The notes beneath the pieces are model-generated. The model searched no databases, was not told the origin of the DNA, and saw nothing but the letters and a program-made list of their open reading frames with translations. A stretch of 5,608 nt of DNA from Pseudomonadota bacterium (GTDB lineage: Bacteria > Pseudomonadota > Alphaproteobacteria > Rhizobiales > Xanthobacteraceae), in assembly GCA_023431725.1 (NCBI GenBank), contig JAEYVN010000413.1, forward strand, positions 1 to 5,608, written 5' to 3'. Position numbers and translations under genes: made by a program. Below, piece by piece: positions 1 through 5,606 of this stretch (the first letter of the stretch is position 1; the number at the start of each line of letters is the position of its first letter).

Positions 1-503
1 TCGAGCAGCACGAGGAGCGGATTACCCATCAGTGTGCGAGCGACAGTCAGCATCTGCTGTTCGCCGCCGCTCATGTGGCTGCCTTGCCGGTTGGGCATCT
101 GGCCGAGATTTGGAAAGAGTTTGAACAGAACCTCCGGTGTCCAGATCGGGGCAGGACTCCCGCTGGGCAGCACGCGTGGTGGCTGACGGCCGATATCGAG
201 ATTTTCCATCACCGTCAGTTCGGAGAAGATACGCCGGTCCTCCGGCACGAAGCCGAGCCCCAGCCGTGCGATCTCGAACGGCTTCAGCTTCGAAATATCG
301 CGACCGCAGAATTCGACATGGCCGGCACGCTTGGCGAGCAGACCCATGATGGCTTTCATCGTTGTCGATTTTCCCGCGCCGTTCCGTCCCATCAGGGCAA
401 CGACTTCACCGGGAGCAACATCCAGCGCCATGTCATAGAGAATGCGGGCGCCGCCATACCATGCGTTCAGGTCCTGCACGGTGAGCATGGAATTCGCGCT
501 CAT
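1..503 (-). CDS. livF: LivF-like ABC transporter ATPase, partial (C-terminus beyond the left edge)
   Basis: This is the second ATPase of a branched-chain amino acid (HAAT) type importer. It hydrolyses ATP on the cytoplasmic face to power uptake. Reading from the ATG at 503, 167 whole codons are visible. The A-loop aromatic is Y16, Walker A is GRNGAGKST (39-47), the Q-loop region is VPEDRRIF (86-93), where LivF proteins usually carry PEGRR, and the ABC signature is MSGGEQQML (144-152). The frame leaves the window inside Walker B (LLVLL, next residue Asp or Glu). Full LivF proteins are about 235-245 residues, so roughly 70 are missing. The start overlaps the livG stop by 4 bp (ATGA). The nearest purine-rich stretch is 13 nt away, so translation is probably coupled to livG. 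M6 is a possible alternative start but has no better ribosome site. LivF is favoured over LivG by the SGGEQQML signature, the PEDRR motif and the position after livG. The family is secure and the substrate is unknown. Confidence 0.95.
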   Translation of the reverse strand, partial: MSANSMLTVQDLNAWYGGARILYDMALDVAPGEVVALMGRNGAGKSTTMKAIMGLLAKRAGHVEFCGRDISKLKPFEIARLGLGFVPEDRRIFSELTVMENLDIGRQPPRVLPSGSPAPIWTPEVLFKLFPNLGQMPNRQGSHMSGGEQQMLTVARTLMGNPLLVLL

Positions 504-1273
504 GGTTTCGCCGCCGCCTTGCGTTCGAAAGTCTTGCCGGTGCCGAAATAGACCTCCTGGACCTGCGGGTTTTGCCGGATGGCGGTTGCATCGCCATCGG
601 CGATGAGCTTGCCGCGCGCCAGAACGATGATGCGGTCGGCGAATGAAAAGACCACATCCATCGAGTGTTCGGTGAACAGGACCGACATGCGGCGCTTGAC
701 GACCAGTTCCTTGACCAGCGCGATCAGCCTGTTGCGTTCGCCGGGCGCCATGCCTGCGGTTGGCTCGTCCATCAGCAGAAGGCGCGGTTCGTTGGCCAGT
801 GCGATGGCGAGTTCGACACGTTTGACGTCACCATAGGCAAGCTCATGGCAAGGGCGGTCGGCCGCCTCCGCCATGCCGACCTGTGTCAGCAATTCCATCG
901 CACGGTCACGATGGTAGCTCGCAGCCGGCCGCCACAATGCAAAGATCCGGTCTGCGTGCGAGAGAAGGGCCATCTGGACGTTTTCGGCCACCGTCATCGA
1001 ACCGAAGGTCGCGGCGATCTGGAATGTTCGTCCGACGCCCCGCCGCCAGATCTGCCGTGGCGACAAGCCTGTCACGTCCTGCCCGTCGAGCAGGACCTTG
1101 CCGCTGTCCGGCGGAAATTGGCCGTTGATCATGTTGAAGCAGGTCGATTTGCCGGCGCCGTTCGGGCCGATCAGTGCCAGAAACTCGCTCTCGCCGAGGG
1201 CGAAACTGACATGATCGACGGCGTGAACGCCGCCGAACGACTTGCACAAGGTATCGACGACAAGAACGCTCAT
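500..1273 (-). CDS. livG: LivG-like ABC transporter ATPase
   Basis: This 257-residue cytoplasmic ATPase pairs with LivF to drive the LivH-LivM permease; LivG proteins are usually about 250-260 residues. Visible motifs are Walker A GPNGAGKST (36-44), the Q-loop GRTFQ (81-85), a signature LAYGD (145-149) where the classical form is LSGGQ, Walker B LLLMD with catalytic E170, the D-loop region AGMAP (173-177) and the switch histidine H203 in TEHSMDVVF. The LAYGD-type signature and the EHSMDVVF segment are typical of LivG rather than LivF. The frame stays open far upstream, but ATG 1273 is chosen because MSVLVVDTLCKSFGG is the normal family N-terminus, a GGAAG ribosome site lies 8 nt before it, and it overlaps the livHM stop by 4 bp (ATGA). 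The tail from about residue 247 (TFERKAAAKP) is basic and looks dispensable. It overlaps livF at its own stop in the same way. Confidence 0.96.
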   Translation of the reverse strand: MSVLVVDTLCKSFGGVHAVDHVSFALGESEFLALIGPNGAGKSTCFNMINGQFPPDSGKVLLDGQDVTGLSPRQIWRRGVGRTFQIAATFGSMTVAENVQMALLSHADRIFALWRPAASYHRDRAMELLTQVGMAEAADRPCHELAYGDVKRVELAIALANEPRLLLMDEPTAGMAPGERNRLIALVKELVVKRRMSVLFTEHSMDVVFSFADRIIVLARGKLIADGDATAIRQNPQVQEVYFGTGKTFERKAAAKP

Positions 1274-3156
1274 ACGCGTGGCTTCCAGCCATTTATCAGC
1301 CTGGTGAAGCCGCCAACCAATCCGCCGGGGAAGACCAGCACCAGGAGCAGGATGATGCCGCCCAGCAGAGCACGCCAATATTCCGCCTGACGCATGATCG
1401 TATCCTGCAGCAGCGTCAACGCCGTCGCACCGACAATCGGGCCGGTCAAGGTCTGAATGCCGCCGAGAAGTACCATGACGAGGCCGTCGATCGAGCGGCT
1501 CACCGCGATGGTCTCCGGCGAGATCGAGCCCTTGGCGAAGGCGAAGAGAGCACCGGCGATGCCGCACACGGCACCGGCGATGCCGAAGCCGAGCCAGTGA
1601 ACGCGCTTCACATCGATGCCGATGCTTTCTGCGCGCAATGGGGAGTCGCGGCCGGCCCGCATGGCATAGCCGAACGGCGCAAACAGGAATCGGCGCAGCA
1701 GCAGAACGCTGAGAACCGCAAAGCACAACGCCAGCAGATAATAGGTCCCGTAGGTGTTGAACGGCGCCGAGGGCCAGATTCCGACGACACCATTCGAGCC
1801 GCCGGTGACATTCTCCCACTGGAACACGATGGACCATACAATCTGGGCGAATGCGAGGGTCAGCATCGCGAGATAGACGCCAGACAGTCGGACGGCGAAC
1901 CACCCGAACAGCAATGCGCCGGCCAGTGCCACCAGTGGTGCGAGCGCAATGGCGCCAAGCATCGGCATGGCGGCGAATTTCACCAGCAAGGCGGCGCCGT
2001 AAGCGCCAAGGCCGAAATAAGCCGCGTGACCGAAGGAATGCATGCCGCCCGGTCCCATGATGAAATGCAGACTGGTGGCGAAGATGATGGCGATCAAGAC
2101 ATCGGTTCCGAGCACGATACTGTACGGCGACGTCTTTGCGAGCAGCGGCAGACTGGCCAGCAAAACGAGAGCCACAATGCCGATGAACTTGACGGCATTC
2201 GACGCGGGACGGATCGGCGCTTCAACATCGCCCGAACTGCGAACCGCCCCTTGCGGGCGGCCGAGCAAGCCGTGCGGGCGGACGATCAGGACGATCGCCA
2301 TCACGATGAATTCGGCCACCAGAGTCAGTTTGGAGAAGTTGATGCTGAAATCGCCGATCTGGACGACGCCGATGCCGATGCAGATGGCCTTGATCTCGGC
2401 AATGAGGACCGCCGCAAGATAGGCGCCGGTGATCGAGCCCATGCCGCCGACCACGACGACGACGAAGGCATCGCCGATCACGCTCAGGTCGATCAGAAGG
2501 TTGGCGGGTTCACGCGCCACCTGCAGCGCGCCACCGAGGCCGGCCAGAAATGCGCCCAGTGCGAAGACGGCCGTGAACAGAATGGCCTGATTGATGCCGA
2601 GCGCGCCGACCATCTCGCGATCCTGCGTCGCCGCCCGGACCAGCCGGCCGAAACGCGTCTTGGCAAGTGTGAGGTGGAGAACAATGAGAACCGCCGGTCC
2701 CATCGCGATCAGGAACAGGTCATAGCTGGGGATACGGCGGCCGAAAATCTCGACGGCGCCACGCAGGCCGGGCGCGCGCGGGCCGAAAAGATCTTCCGGG
2801 CCCCAGATCCAGAGCGTCAGATCATTGATGACCAGGACAAGCGCAAAGGTCGCAAGCAGCTGGAACAGCTCCGGCGCCCGATAGATCCGGCGAAGCAGCA
2901 AAATTTCGATCAATGCGCCGATCAGGGCGACGATGATGGCGGCTGCGACGATGCCGCCCCAGAAGCCCAAACCTCCGCCGATCTTCGTCGCAAAGGTATA
3001 GGCGAGATAGATGCCGAGCATGTAGAGGGAGCCATGCGCGATATTGATAATGCGCGTGACGCCGAAGATGAGCGACAGGCCGGCGGCAATGAAAAACAAT
3101 CCCGACGCGGAGGCGAGACCGTTCAGCGCCCAGACAAAGATGACCTCAGGTGACAT
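1270..3156 (-). CDS. livHM: Fused LivH-LivM ABC transporter permease
   Basis: A single 628-residue inner-membrane protein carries both transmembrane subunits of a HAAT importer, normally two polypeptides of about 290 and 320 residues or more. Residues 1-300 are LivH-like: the N-terminal block NGLASASGLFFIAAGLSLI is followed by FGVTRIINIAHG, an ATPase-coupling loop lies near 167-188 (TRFGRLVRAATQDREMVGAL), and the domain closes with RPHGLLGRPQG. Residues about 301-323 form a short polar linker. Residues 324-628 are LivM-like, with HSFGHAAYFGLGAYG (373-387), the second coupling loop APFGYAMRAGRDSPLRAES (493-511) and the closing LVFPGGLVGG. By eye there are about eight hydrophobic segments in the first half and nine or more in the second. 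No stop or frame break interrupts the junction. The ATG at 3156 matches where LivH proteins begin, and no in-frame start codon is visible close upstream, but there is no good ribosome site before it. The gene follows the binding-protein gene by 93 bp and overlaps livG by 4 bp. Confidence 0.95.
   Translation of the reverse strand: MSPEVIFVWALNGLASASGLFFIAAGLSLIFGVTRIINIAHGSLYMLGIYLAYTFATKIGGGLGFWGGIVAAAIIVALIGALIEILLLRRIYRAPELFQLLATFALVLVINDLTLWIWGPEDLFGPRAPGLRGAVEIFGRRIPSYDLFLIAMGPAVLIVLHLTLAKTRFGRLVRAATQDREMVGALGINQAILFTAVFALGAFLAGLGGALQVAREPANLLIDLSVIGDAFVVVVVGGMGSITGAYLAAVLIAEIKAICIGIGVVQIGDFSINFSKLTLVAEFIVMAIVLIVRPHGLLGRPQGAVRSSGDVEAPIRPASNAVKFIGIVALVLLASLPLLAKTSPYSIVLGTDVLIAIIFATSLHFIMGPGGMHSFGHAAYFGLGAYGAALLVKFAAMPMLGAIALAPLVALAGALLFGWFAVRLSGVYLAMLTLAFAQIVWSIVFQWENVTGGSNGVVGIWPSAPFNTYGTYYLLALCFAVLSVLLLRRFLFAPFGYAMRAGRDSPLRAESIGIDVKRVHWLGFGIAGAVCGIAGALFAFAKGSISPETIAVSRSIDGLVMVLLGGIQTLTGPIVGATALTLLQDTIMRQAEYWRALLGGIILLLVLVFPGGLVGGFTRLINGWKPRV
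1282..1286 (-). promoter_or_regulatory. Ribosome binding site of livG
   Basis: GGAAG lies 8 nt upstream of the ATG at 1273, inside the last codons of livHM. It fixes the livG start within an open frame that runs on upstream and shows that livG can recruit ribosomes as well as receive them by coupling. Confidence 0.6.
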
Positions 3157-3204
3157 GAGCGATTTTGCGGGCGATCCGGAGAACCGACGTTGCGGGAGAG
3201 CGGA

Positions 3205-3238
3205 GCAAGCCGCCCGGCGTCATGCGCCGGGGGCTTGC
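3205..3238 (-). promoter_or_regulatory. GC-rich intercistronic stem-loop after the binding-protein gene
   Basis: Starting 12 nt after the binding-protein stop, the transcript can fold GCAAGCC+CCCGGCG against CGCCGGG+GGCTTGC. That gives 14 base pairs with one bulged C and a 5-nt loop (CATGA). No T-tract follows in either direction, so it is not a standard intrinsic terminator. Between a binding-protein gene and its permease, such hairpins commonly protect the upstream mRNA from 3' exonucleases or cause partial termination, giving more binding protein than permease. The fold is read directly; the role is inferred. Confidence 0.75.
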
Positions 3239-3249
3239 AGACGATAACA

Positions 3250-4455
3250 CTATCGCGCAGCGGGGCGCAGCTTCTTCACCTCTTCCGGCCCGGGCAGCAC
3301 GTCCTTGCCATCGACGTATTTGAAGTCGGACATGGTGCCGGTGCCATTCTTCAATGCGATCTTGCCGACATAGGCGCCCATGGTGGCCTGGTGGTCGCTG
3401 TCCCGATATTCGAACGGGCCGAACGGGCTGTCGACCTTCAGGCCGCGGAAGGCCGCGATCATCTTTTCCGTGTCGGTCGAGCCGGCCTTCTTGATGCCTT
3501 CGGCCAGCGAATGCATCGTCGCATAGCCGACGATCGAGCCGAGACGCGGATAATCGTTCCAGCGCTTGCGGTAGGCATCGACGAACGCCTTGTGGTCCGG
3601 CGTGGTGATCTCGCTCCAGGGATAGCCGGTTACGACCCAGCCGACCGGCGCCTCATCCTTGAGCGGATCGAGATATTCCGGCTCGCCGGACAACAGGCTG
3701 ACGACCATGCGGTTCTTGAAGACGTCGCGGGTGTTGCCCTCGCGGACGAACTTCGAGAGGTCGGGACCGAACAGGACGTTGAAGATCGCGTCGGGCTTGG
3801 CGTCATCGACGGCCTGCACCACGGCGCCGGCATCGACCTTGCCGAGCGGCGGCGCCTGTTCGGTGACGAACTCGACGTCCGGCTGCGCTTTCTTCAGCAT
3901 CTCCTTGAACGTCGCCGCAGCGGCCTGGCCATATTCGAAATTGGGATAGACCAGCGCCCAGCGCTTTTTCTTGGCGGCGATCGCATCCGGCATCAGCATC
4001 GCCACCTGCATGTAGGTCGAGGCGCGCAGGCGGAAGGTGTAGCGGTTGCCGTTCGACCAGGTGATCTTGTCGGTCAGCGGTTCGGCGGCAAGGAAGAACA
4101 CCTGCTTCTTGCCGGCGAATTCGGTCACCGCAAGACCGATGTGCGACAGGAAGGTGCCGGTGATGATGTTGACGCCTTCGCGGGTGATCAGCTCTTCGGC
4201 GACACGGACGGCGTCGCCGGGATTGGCGCCGTCGTCGCGCGAGACCACCTCGAGCTTCTTGCCGAGCAGGCCGCCCTTGGCGTTGATCTCCTCCACCGCC
4301 ATTTCCCAACCCTTCTTGTAGGGATCGAGGAAGGCCGGCTGCGACTTGTAGCTGTTCAGTTCACCGATCTTGATCGTGTTCTGGGCCAGCGCGGGGCTTG
4401 CAAGCCCGATCGCCAGGGAGGCGGTAACGGCCGCAAACAATGAACGTCTCGACAT
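3250..4455 (-). CDS. Periplasmic substrate-binding protein of a HAAT-type ABC importer (Peripla_BP_6, LivJ/LivK-like)
   Basis: This 401-residue exported receptor captures the substrate in the periplasm and delivers it to the LivHM permease. Residues 1-24 form a signal peptide: basic MSRR, a hydrophobic core (LFAAVTASLAIGLAS) and ALA|Q cleavage after A24. The mature protein starts with IKIGELNSYKSQPAF and has the family blocks GWEMAVEEINAKGGLLG (49-65), RDDGANPGDAVRVAEELI (73-90), IITGTFLSHIGLAV (97-110), KRWALVYPNFEYG (164-176) and FGPFEYRDSDHQATMGAYVG (345-364). ATG 4455 is chosen over upstream ATGs because GGAG stands 7 nt before it and it gives an intact signal peptide; the longer reading buries that peptide behind 41 unrelated residues. 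Where the classical Leu/Ile/Val receptors have an S-A-T ligand motif, this one reads LAAEPLTDK (122-130), so the ligand may not be a branched-chain amino acid. This alignment was made by eye. The gene is the first of the transporter operon, behind its own promoter and a long leader. Confidence 0.95.
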   Translation of the reverse strand: MSRRSLFAAVTASLAIGLASPALAQNTIKIGELNSYKSQPAFLDPYKKGWEMAVEEINAKGGLLGKKLEVVSRDDGANPGDAVRVAEELITREGVNIITGTFLSHIGLAVTEFAGKKQVFFLAAEPLTDKITWSNGNRYTFRLRASTYMQVAMLMPDAIAAKKKRWALVYPNFEYGQAAAATFKEMLKKAQPDVEFVTEQAPPLGKVDAGAVVQAVDDAKPDAIFNVLFGPDLSKFVREGNTRDVFKNRMVVSLLSGEPEYLDPLKDEAPVGWVVTGYPWSEITTPDHKAFVDAYRKRWNDYPRLGSIVGYATMHSLAEGIKKAGSTDTEKMIAAFRGLKVDSPFGPFEYRDSDHQATMGAYVGKIALKNGTGTMSDFKYVDGKDVLPGPEEVKKLRPAAR

Positions 4456-4462
4456 GATCAAA

Positions 4463-4466
4463 CTCC
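4463..4466 (-). promoter_or_regulatory. Ribosome binding site of the binding-protein gene
   Basis: GGAG lies 7 nt before the ATG at 4455 and decides the start. The G at 4466 is also the last base of an upstream out-of-frame ATG (4468-4466). The 7-mer GATCATG occurs twice around the site (4472-4466 and 4459-4453), so two ATGs sit 13 nt apart; only the downstream one is properly spaced from GGAG and opens the signal peptide. Confidence 0.75.
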
Positions 4467-4636
4467 ATGATCCACGAACGAATAGTCGCCGAGCGATACC
4501 GAAAGACATTAACAAGGCCAACAATGTCGAAGGCTTGACCGGCAAAAATCCGGTGACGTGCTTTGGGGACGCAGGCATTGCGAGGCGTTACAGCATGCCA
4601 TCAACATCACGGCAACTCGTGCCTTTCAGCGCGAAT

Positions 4637-4654
4637 TTATTTGCATACAAATAA
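4637..4654. promoter_or_regulatory. Dyad-symmetric operator candidate over the -10 and start site (GntR-like core)
   Basis: The sequence TTATTTGTATGCAAATAA has perfect 7-bp arms (TTATTTG/CAAATAA) around TATG. It overlaps four bases of the -10 and covers the expected transcription start, the usual place for a repressor. The core TTGTATGCAA differs by one base from TTGTATACAA, a form bound by several FadR/VanR-type (FCD) GntR regulators. Assignment to that family is inference from motif shape; no regulator gene is in the window. Confidence 0.6.
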
Positions 4655-4679
4655 TCTGGCCGGTGATTTGCCTTGTCAA
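4651..4679 (-). promoter_or_regulatory. Sigma-70-type promoter of the transporter operon
   Basis: The -35 TTGACA (4679-4674, preceded by C as in alphaproteobacterial CTTGAC) is a full consensus match. After exactly 17 bp comes GATTAT (4656-4651), matching TATAAT at 4 of 6 positions including the conserved A2 and T6. Transcription would begin near 4645 and run leftward into the binding-protein gene 190 nt away. No nearer promoter of similar quality was seen. Confidence 0.7.
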
Positions 4680-4685
4680 GGCAAA
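4667..4685. promoter_or_regulatory. Perfect 19-bp palindrome covering the -35 element (operator candidate)
   Basis: TTTGCCTTGACAAGGCAAA has 9-bp perfect arms around a single central A and contains the whole -35 hexamer. A protein dimer bound here would block polymerase. Perfect 9-bp arms at one given centre have a chance of about 1 in 260,000 with equal bases, so a chance origin within this gap is unlikely. I cannot name the regulator family. Confidence 0.7.
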
Positions 4686-4687
4686 GC

Positions 4688-4716
4688 TGTGCGCATGTGA
4701 CGGTCAGACGCGCACA
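4688..4716. promoter_or_regulatory. 29-bp interrupted palindrome just upstream of the -35
   Basis: On the coding strand the outer arms TGTGCGC/GCGCACA and the inner TGAC-C-GTCA share the same centre (4702); 12 of 14 symmetric positions pair. The centre lies near -57 relative to the predicted start, a position where activators often bind. It could also fold as an RNA hairpin downstream of the SDR gene, but it has no T-tract and so is a poor terminator. Confidence 0.6.
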
Positions 4717-4793
4717 CCCCTGTTTGCGATGCCACCAAAATCGGCAGGCTGATCATCGGCACGCATAAGACGCCGGCATCGCCATCCTCACCA

Positions 4794-5606
4794 TCACCGC
4801 TTGTCGCGCAGACGATCCATCAGCGATTTTTCCTGACCGCCGTCGATCTCGATCATGGTGCCGTTGACCATGTGCATCAGCGGCGAGGCGAGCATCACCA
4901 CGAGATTGGCGACCTCCTCGACTTCAGCAATGCGGCCCATTGGAATCGATGACGGCGCAAGCTGGTCGGCCTCTTCATAGGACAGGTTCATGTCGCGCGA
5001 CATCGCCTTGACGAGGCCGGCCCAGCGTTCGGTGCGCACCGGCCCCGGATTGACCGCGCAGAAGCTGATGCCGTGCTTGCCGTATTGCCCGGCGAGCGAC
5101 ATCGTCAGGTTCTGGCCCGCCGCATTCGCGGCGCCCGGACAAATCTCCCAATAGGACGGCTTGACGCCGTCATTGCCGATCAGGTTCACGACGCGTCCGC
5201 CGCCCTGTTTGACCATGATCGGCAGCACGTAGCGCAGGCAGCGCACATAGCCCATGAACTTGAGCTGCATGCCCTTTTCCCACTCATCCTCGGTCAGATG
5301 CTCGATCACGCCGCCGGCTGCGGAGCCGGCATTGTTGATCATGATGTCGGCGCTGCCGAGCGCCTTGTACGCCTGCTCGATGAAGCTTTTGGCGTCGTCG
5401 TTGTTGCGCAGGTCGGCCGTGATCGGAACGATCTTGCGTCCGGTTGCGTCGGAAATTTCCTTCGCCGCCGCTTCGAGCGGCTCCTTGCGGCGCGCGCAGA
5501 TCGCGACATCAACGCCTTCCTTGGCAAGGGCCAGTGCGATGCCTTTACCGATGCCTTCGCTGCCGCCTGTGACGAAGGCGGTTTTTCCGGACAGCTTCAG
5601 TTCCAT
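4794..5606 (-). CDS. SDR-family protein lacking the catalytic tetrad
   Basis: This 270-residue cytoplasmic Rossmann-fold protein is of usual classical-SDR length. The N-terminal half is canonical: KTAFVTGGSEGIGKGIALAL with the TGxxxGxG nucleotide loop (13-20), ARR at 38-40 (suggesting NADP over NAD), a DL pair at 65-66 and NNAG (91-94). The C-terminal part has NPGPVRTERW (186-195) and closes with NGTMIEIDGGQ. The catalytic positions are not canonical. A gapless comparison with E. coli FabG (S138, Y151, K155) puts G144, P157 and N161 there, and the tetrad Asn is K116. The stretch between is GNDGVKPSYWEICPGAANAA. No Y-x6-K of the FabI type is present either. The frame is intact and well conserved elsewhere, so this looks like a specialised protein rather than a decayed one. 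The ATG at 5606 fits the family start, but only 2 bases upstream are visible. The reaction, if any, is unknown; a role tied to the adjacent transporter is suggested only by position. Confidence 0.92.
   Translation of the reverse strand: MELKLSGKTAFVTGGSEGIGKGIALALAKEGVDVAICARRKEPLEAAAKEISDATGRKIVPITADLRNNDDAKSFIEQAYKALGSADIMINNAGSAAGGVIEHLTEDEWEKGMQLKFMGYVRCLRYVLPIMVKQGGGRVVNLIGNDGVKPSYWEICPGAANAAGQNLTMSLAGQYGKHGISFCAVNPGPVRTERWAGLVKAMSRDMNLSYEEADQLAPSSIPMGRIAEVEEVANLVVMLASPLMHMVNGTMIEIDGGQEKSLMDRLRDKR

Larger units (their letters stand above)
4456..4793. other. 338-bp intergenic regulatory region between the SDR gene and the transporter operon
   Basis: No credible gene lies here. The plus-strand open frames in it cross the promoter and palindromes and have no family features. 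From the SDR side it holds about 75 bp without clear structure and without a recognisable intrinsic terminator, then the 29-bp dyad, the 19-bp palindrome on the -35, the promoter and the TTTGTATGCAAA-type dyad. A leader of about 190 nt then runs to the binding-protein start. Inside the leader are two weaker inverted repeats: ACCGG/CCGGT with a 7-nt loop (4538-4554) and GACATT/AATGTC with a 12-nt spacer (4505-4528). Either could be chance. The part near 4620-4680 is visibly more AT-rich than the genes. Confidence 0.8.

Noticed and set aside
645..840. LivG signature LAYGD instead of LSGGQ, as evidence of a defective ATPase
   Set aside because: LivG proteins commonly have L-x-Y-G variants here. 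Walker A, Walker B Glu and the switch His are all intact.
1274..1903. N-terminal extension of livG into the permease gene
   Set aside because: The extra 210 residues are an out-of-frame reading of livHM. The LivG family start and the GGAAG site are at 1273.
2220..2290. Direct repeat of a GCCCGCA-type 9-10 mer in the permease linker region
   Set aside because: It encodes the RPHG and RPQG turns of a normal LivH C-terminus (RPxGLxGR). Codon bias explains the DNA repeat, and there is no sign of a mobile or tandem repeat.
1597..3153. Plus-strand open frame of 518 codons opposite the permease gene
   Set aside because: Its Gln/Asp/Arg-rich, low-complexity translation has no family features. It is the usual antisense shadow of a GC-rich membrane-protein gene.
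3190..4443. Plus-strand open frame of 417 codons opposite the binding-protein gene
   Set aside because: It is a shadow of a clearly recognisable receptor gene on the other strand. It begins inside the intercistronic hairpin region and has no ribosome site or domain.
4456..4578. N-terminal extension of the binding protein to the upstream ATG at 4578
   Set aside because: It would add 41 residues before the signal peptide. The GGAG site and the MSRR signal start support 4455.
4688..4716. Intrinsic terminator of the SDR gene
   Set aside because: The stem is good, but it is not followed by a T-tract and the next 40 bp contain a promoter. An operator is the better reading.
4558..4752. Small plus-strand open frame of 64 codons in the intergenic region
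   Set aside because: It runs through all three palindromes and the promoter, has no ribosome site and resembles nothing I know.
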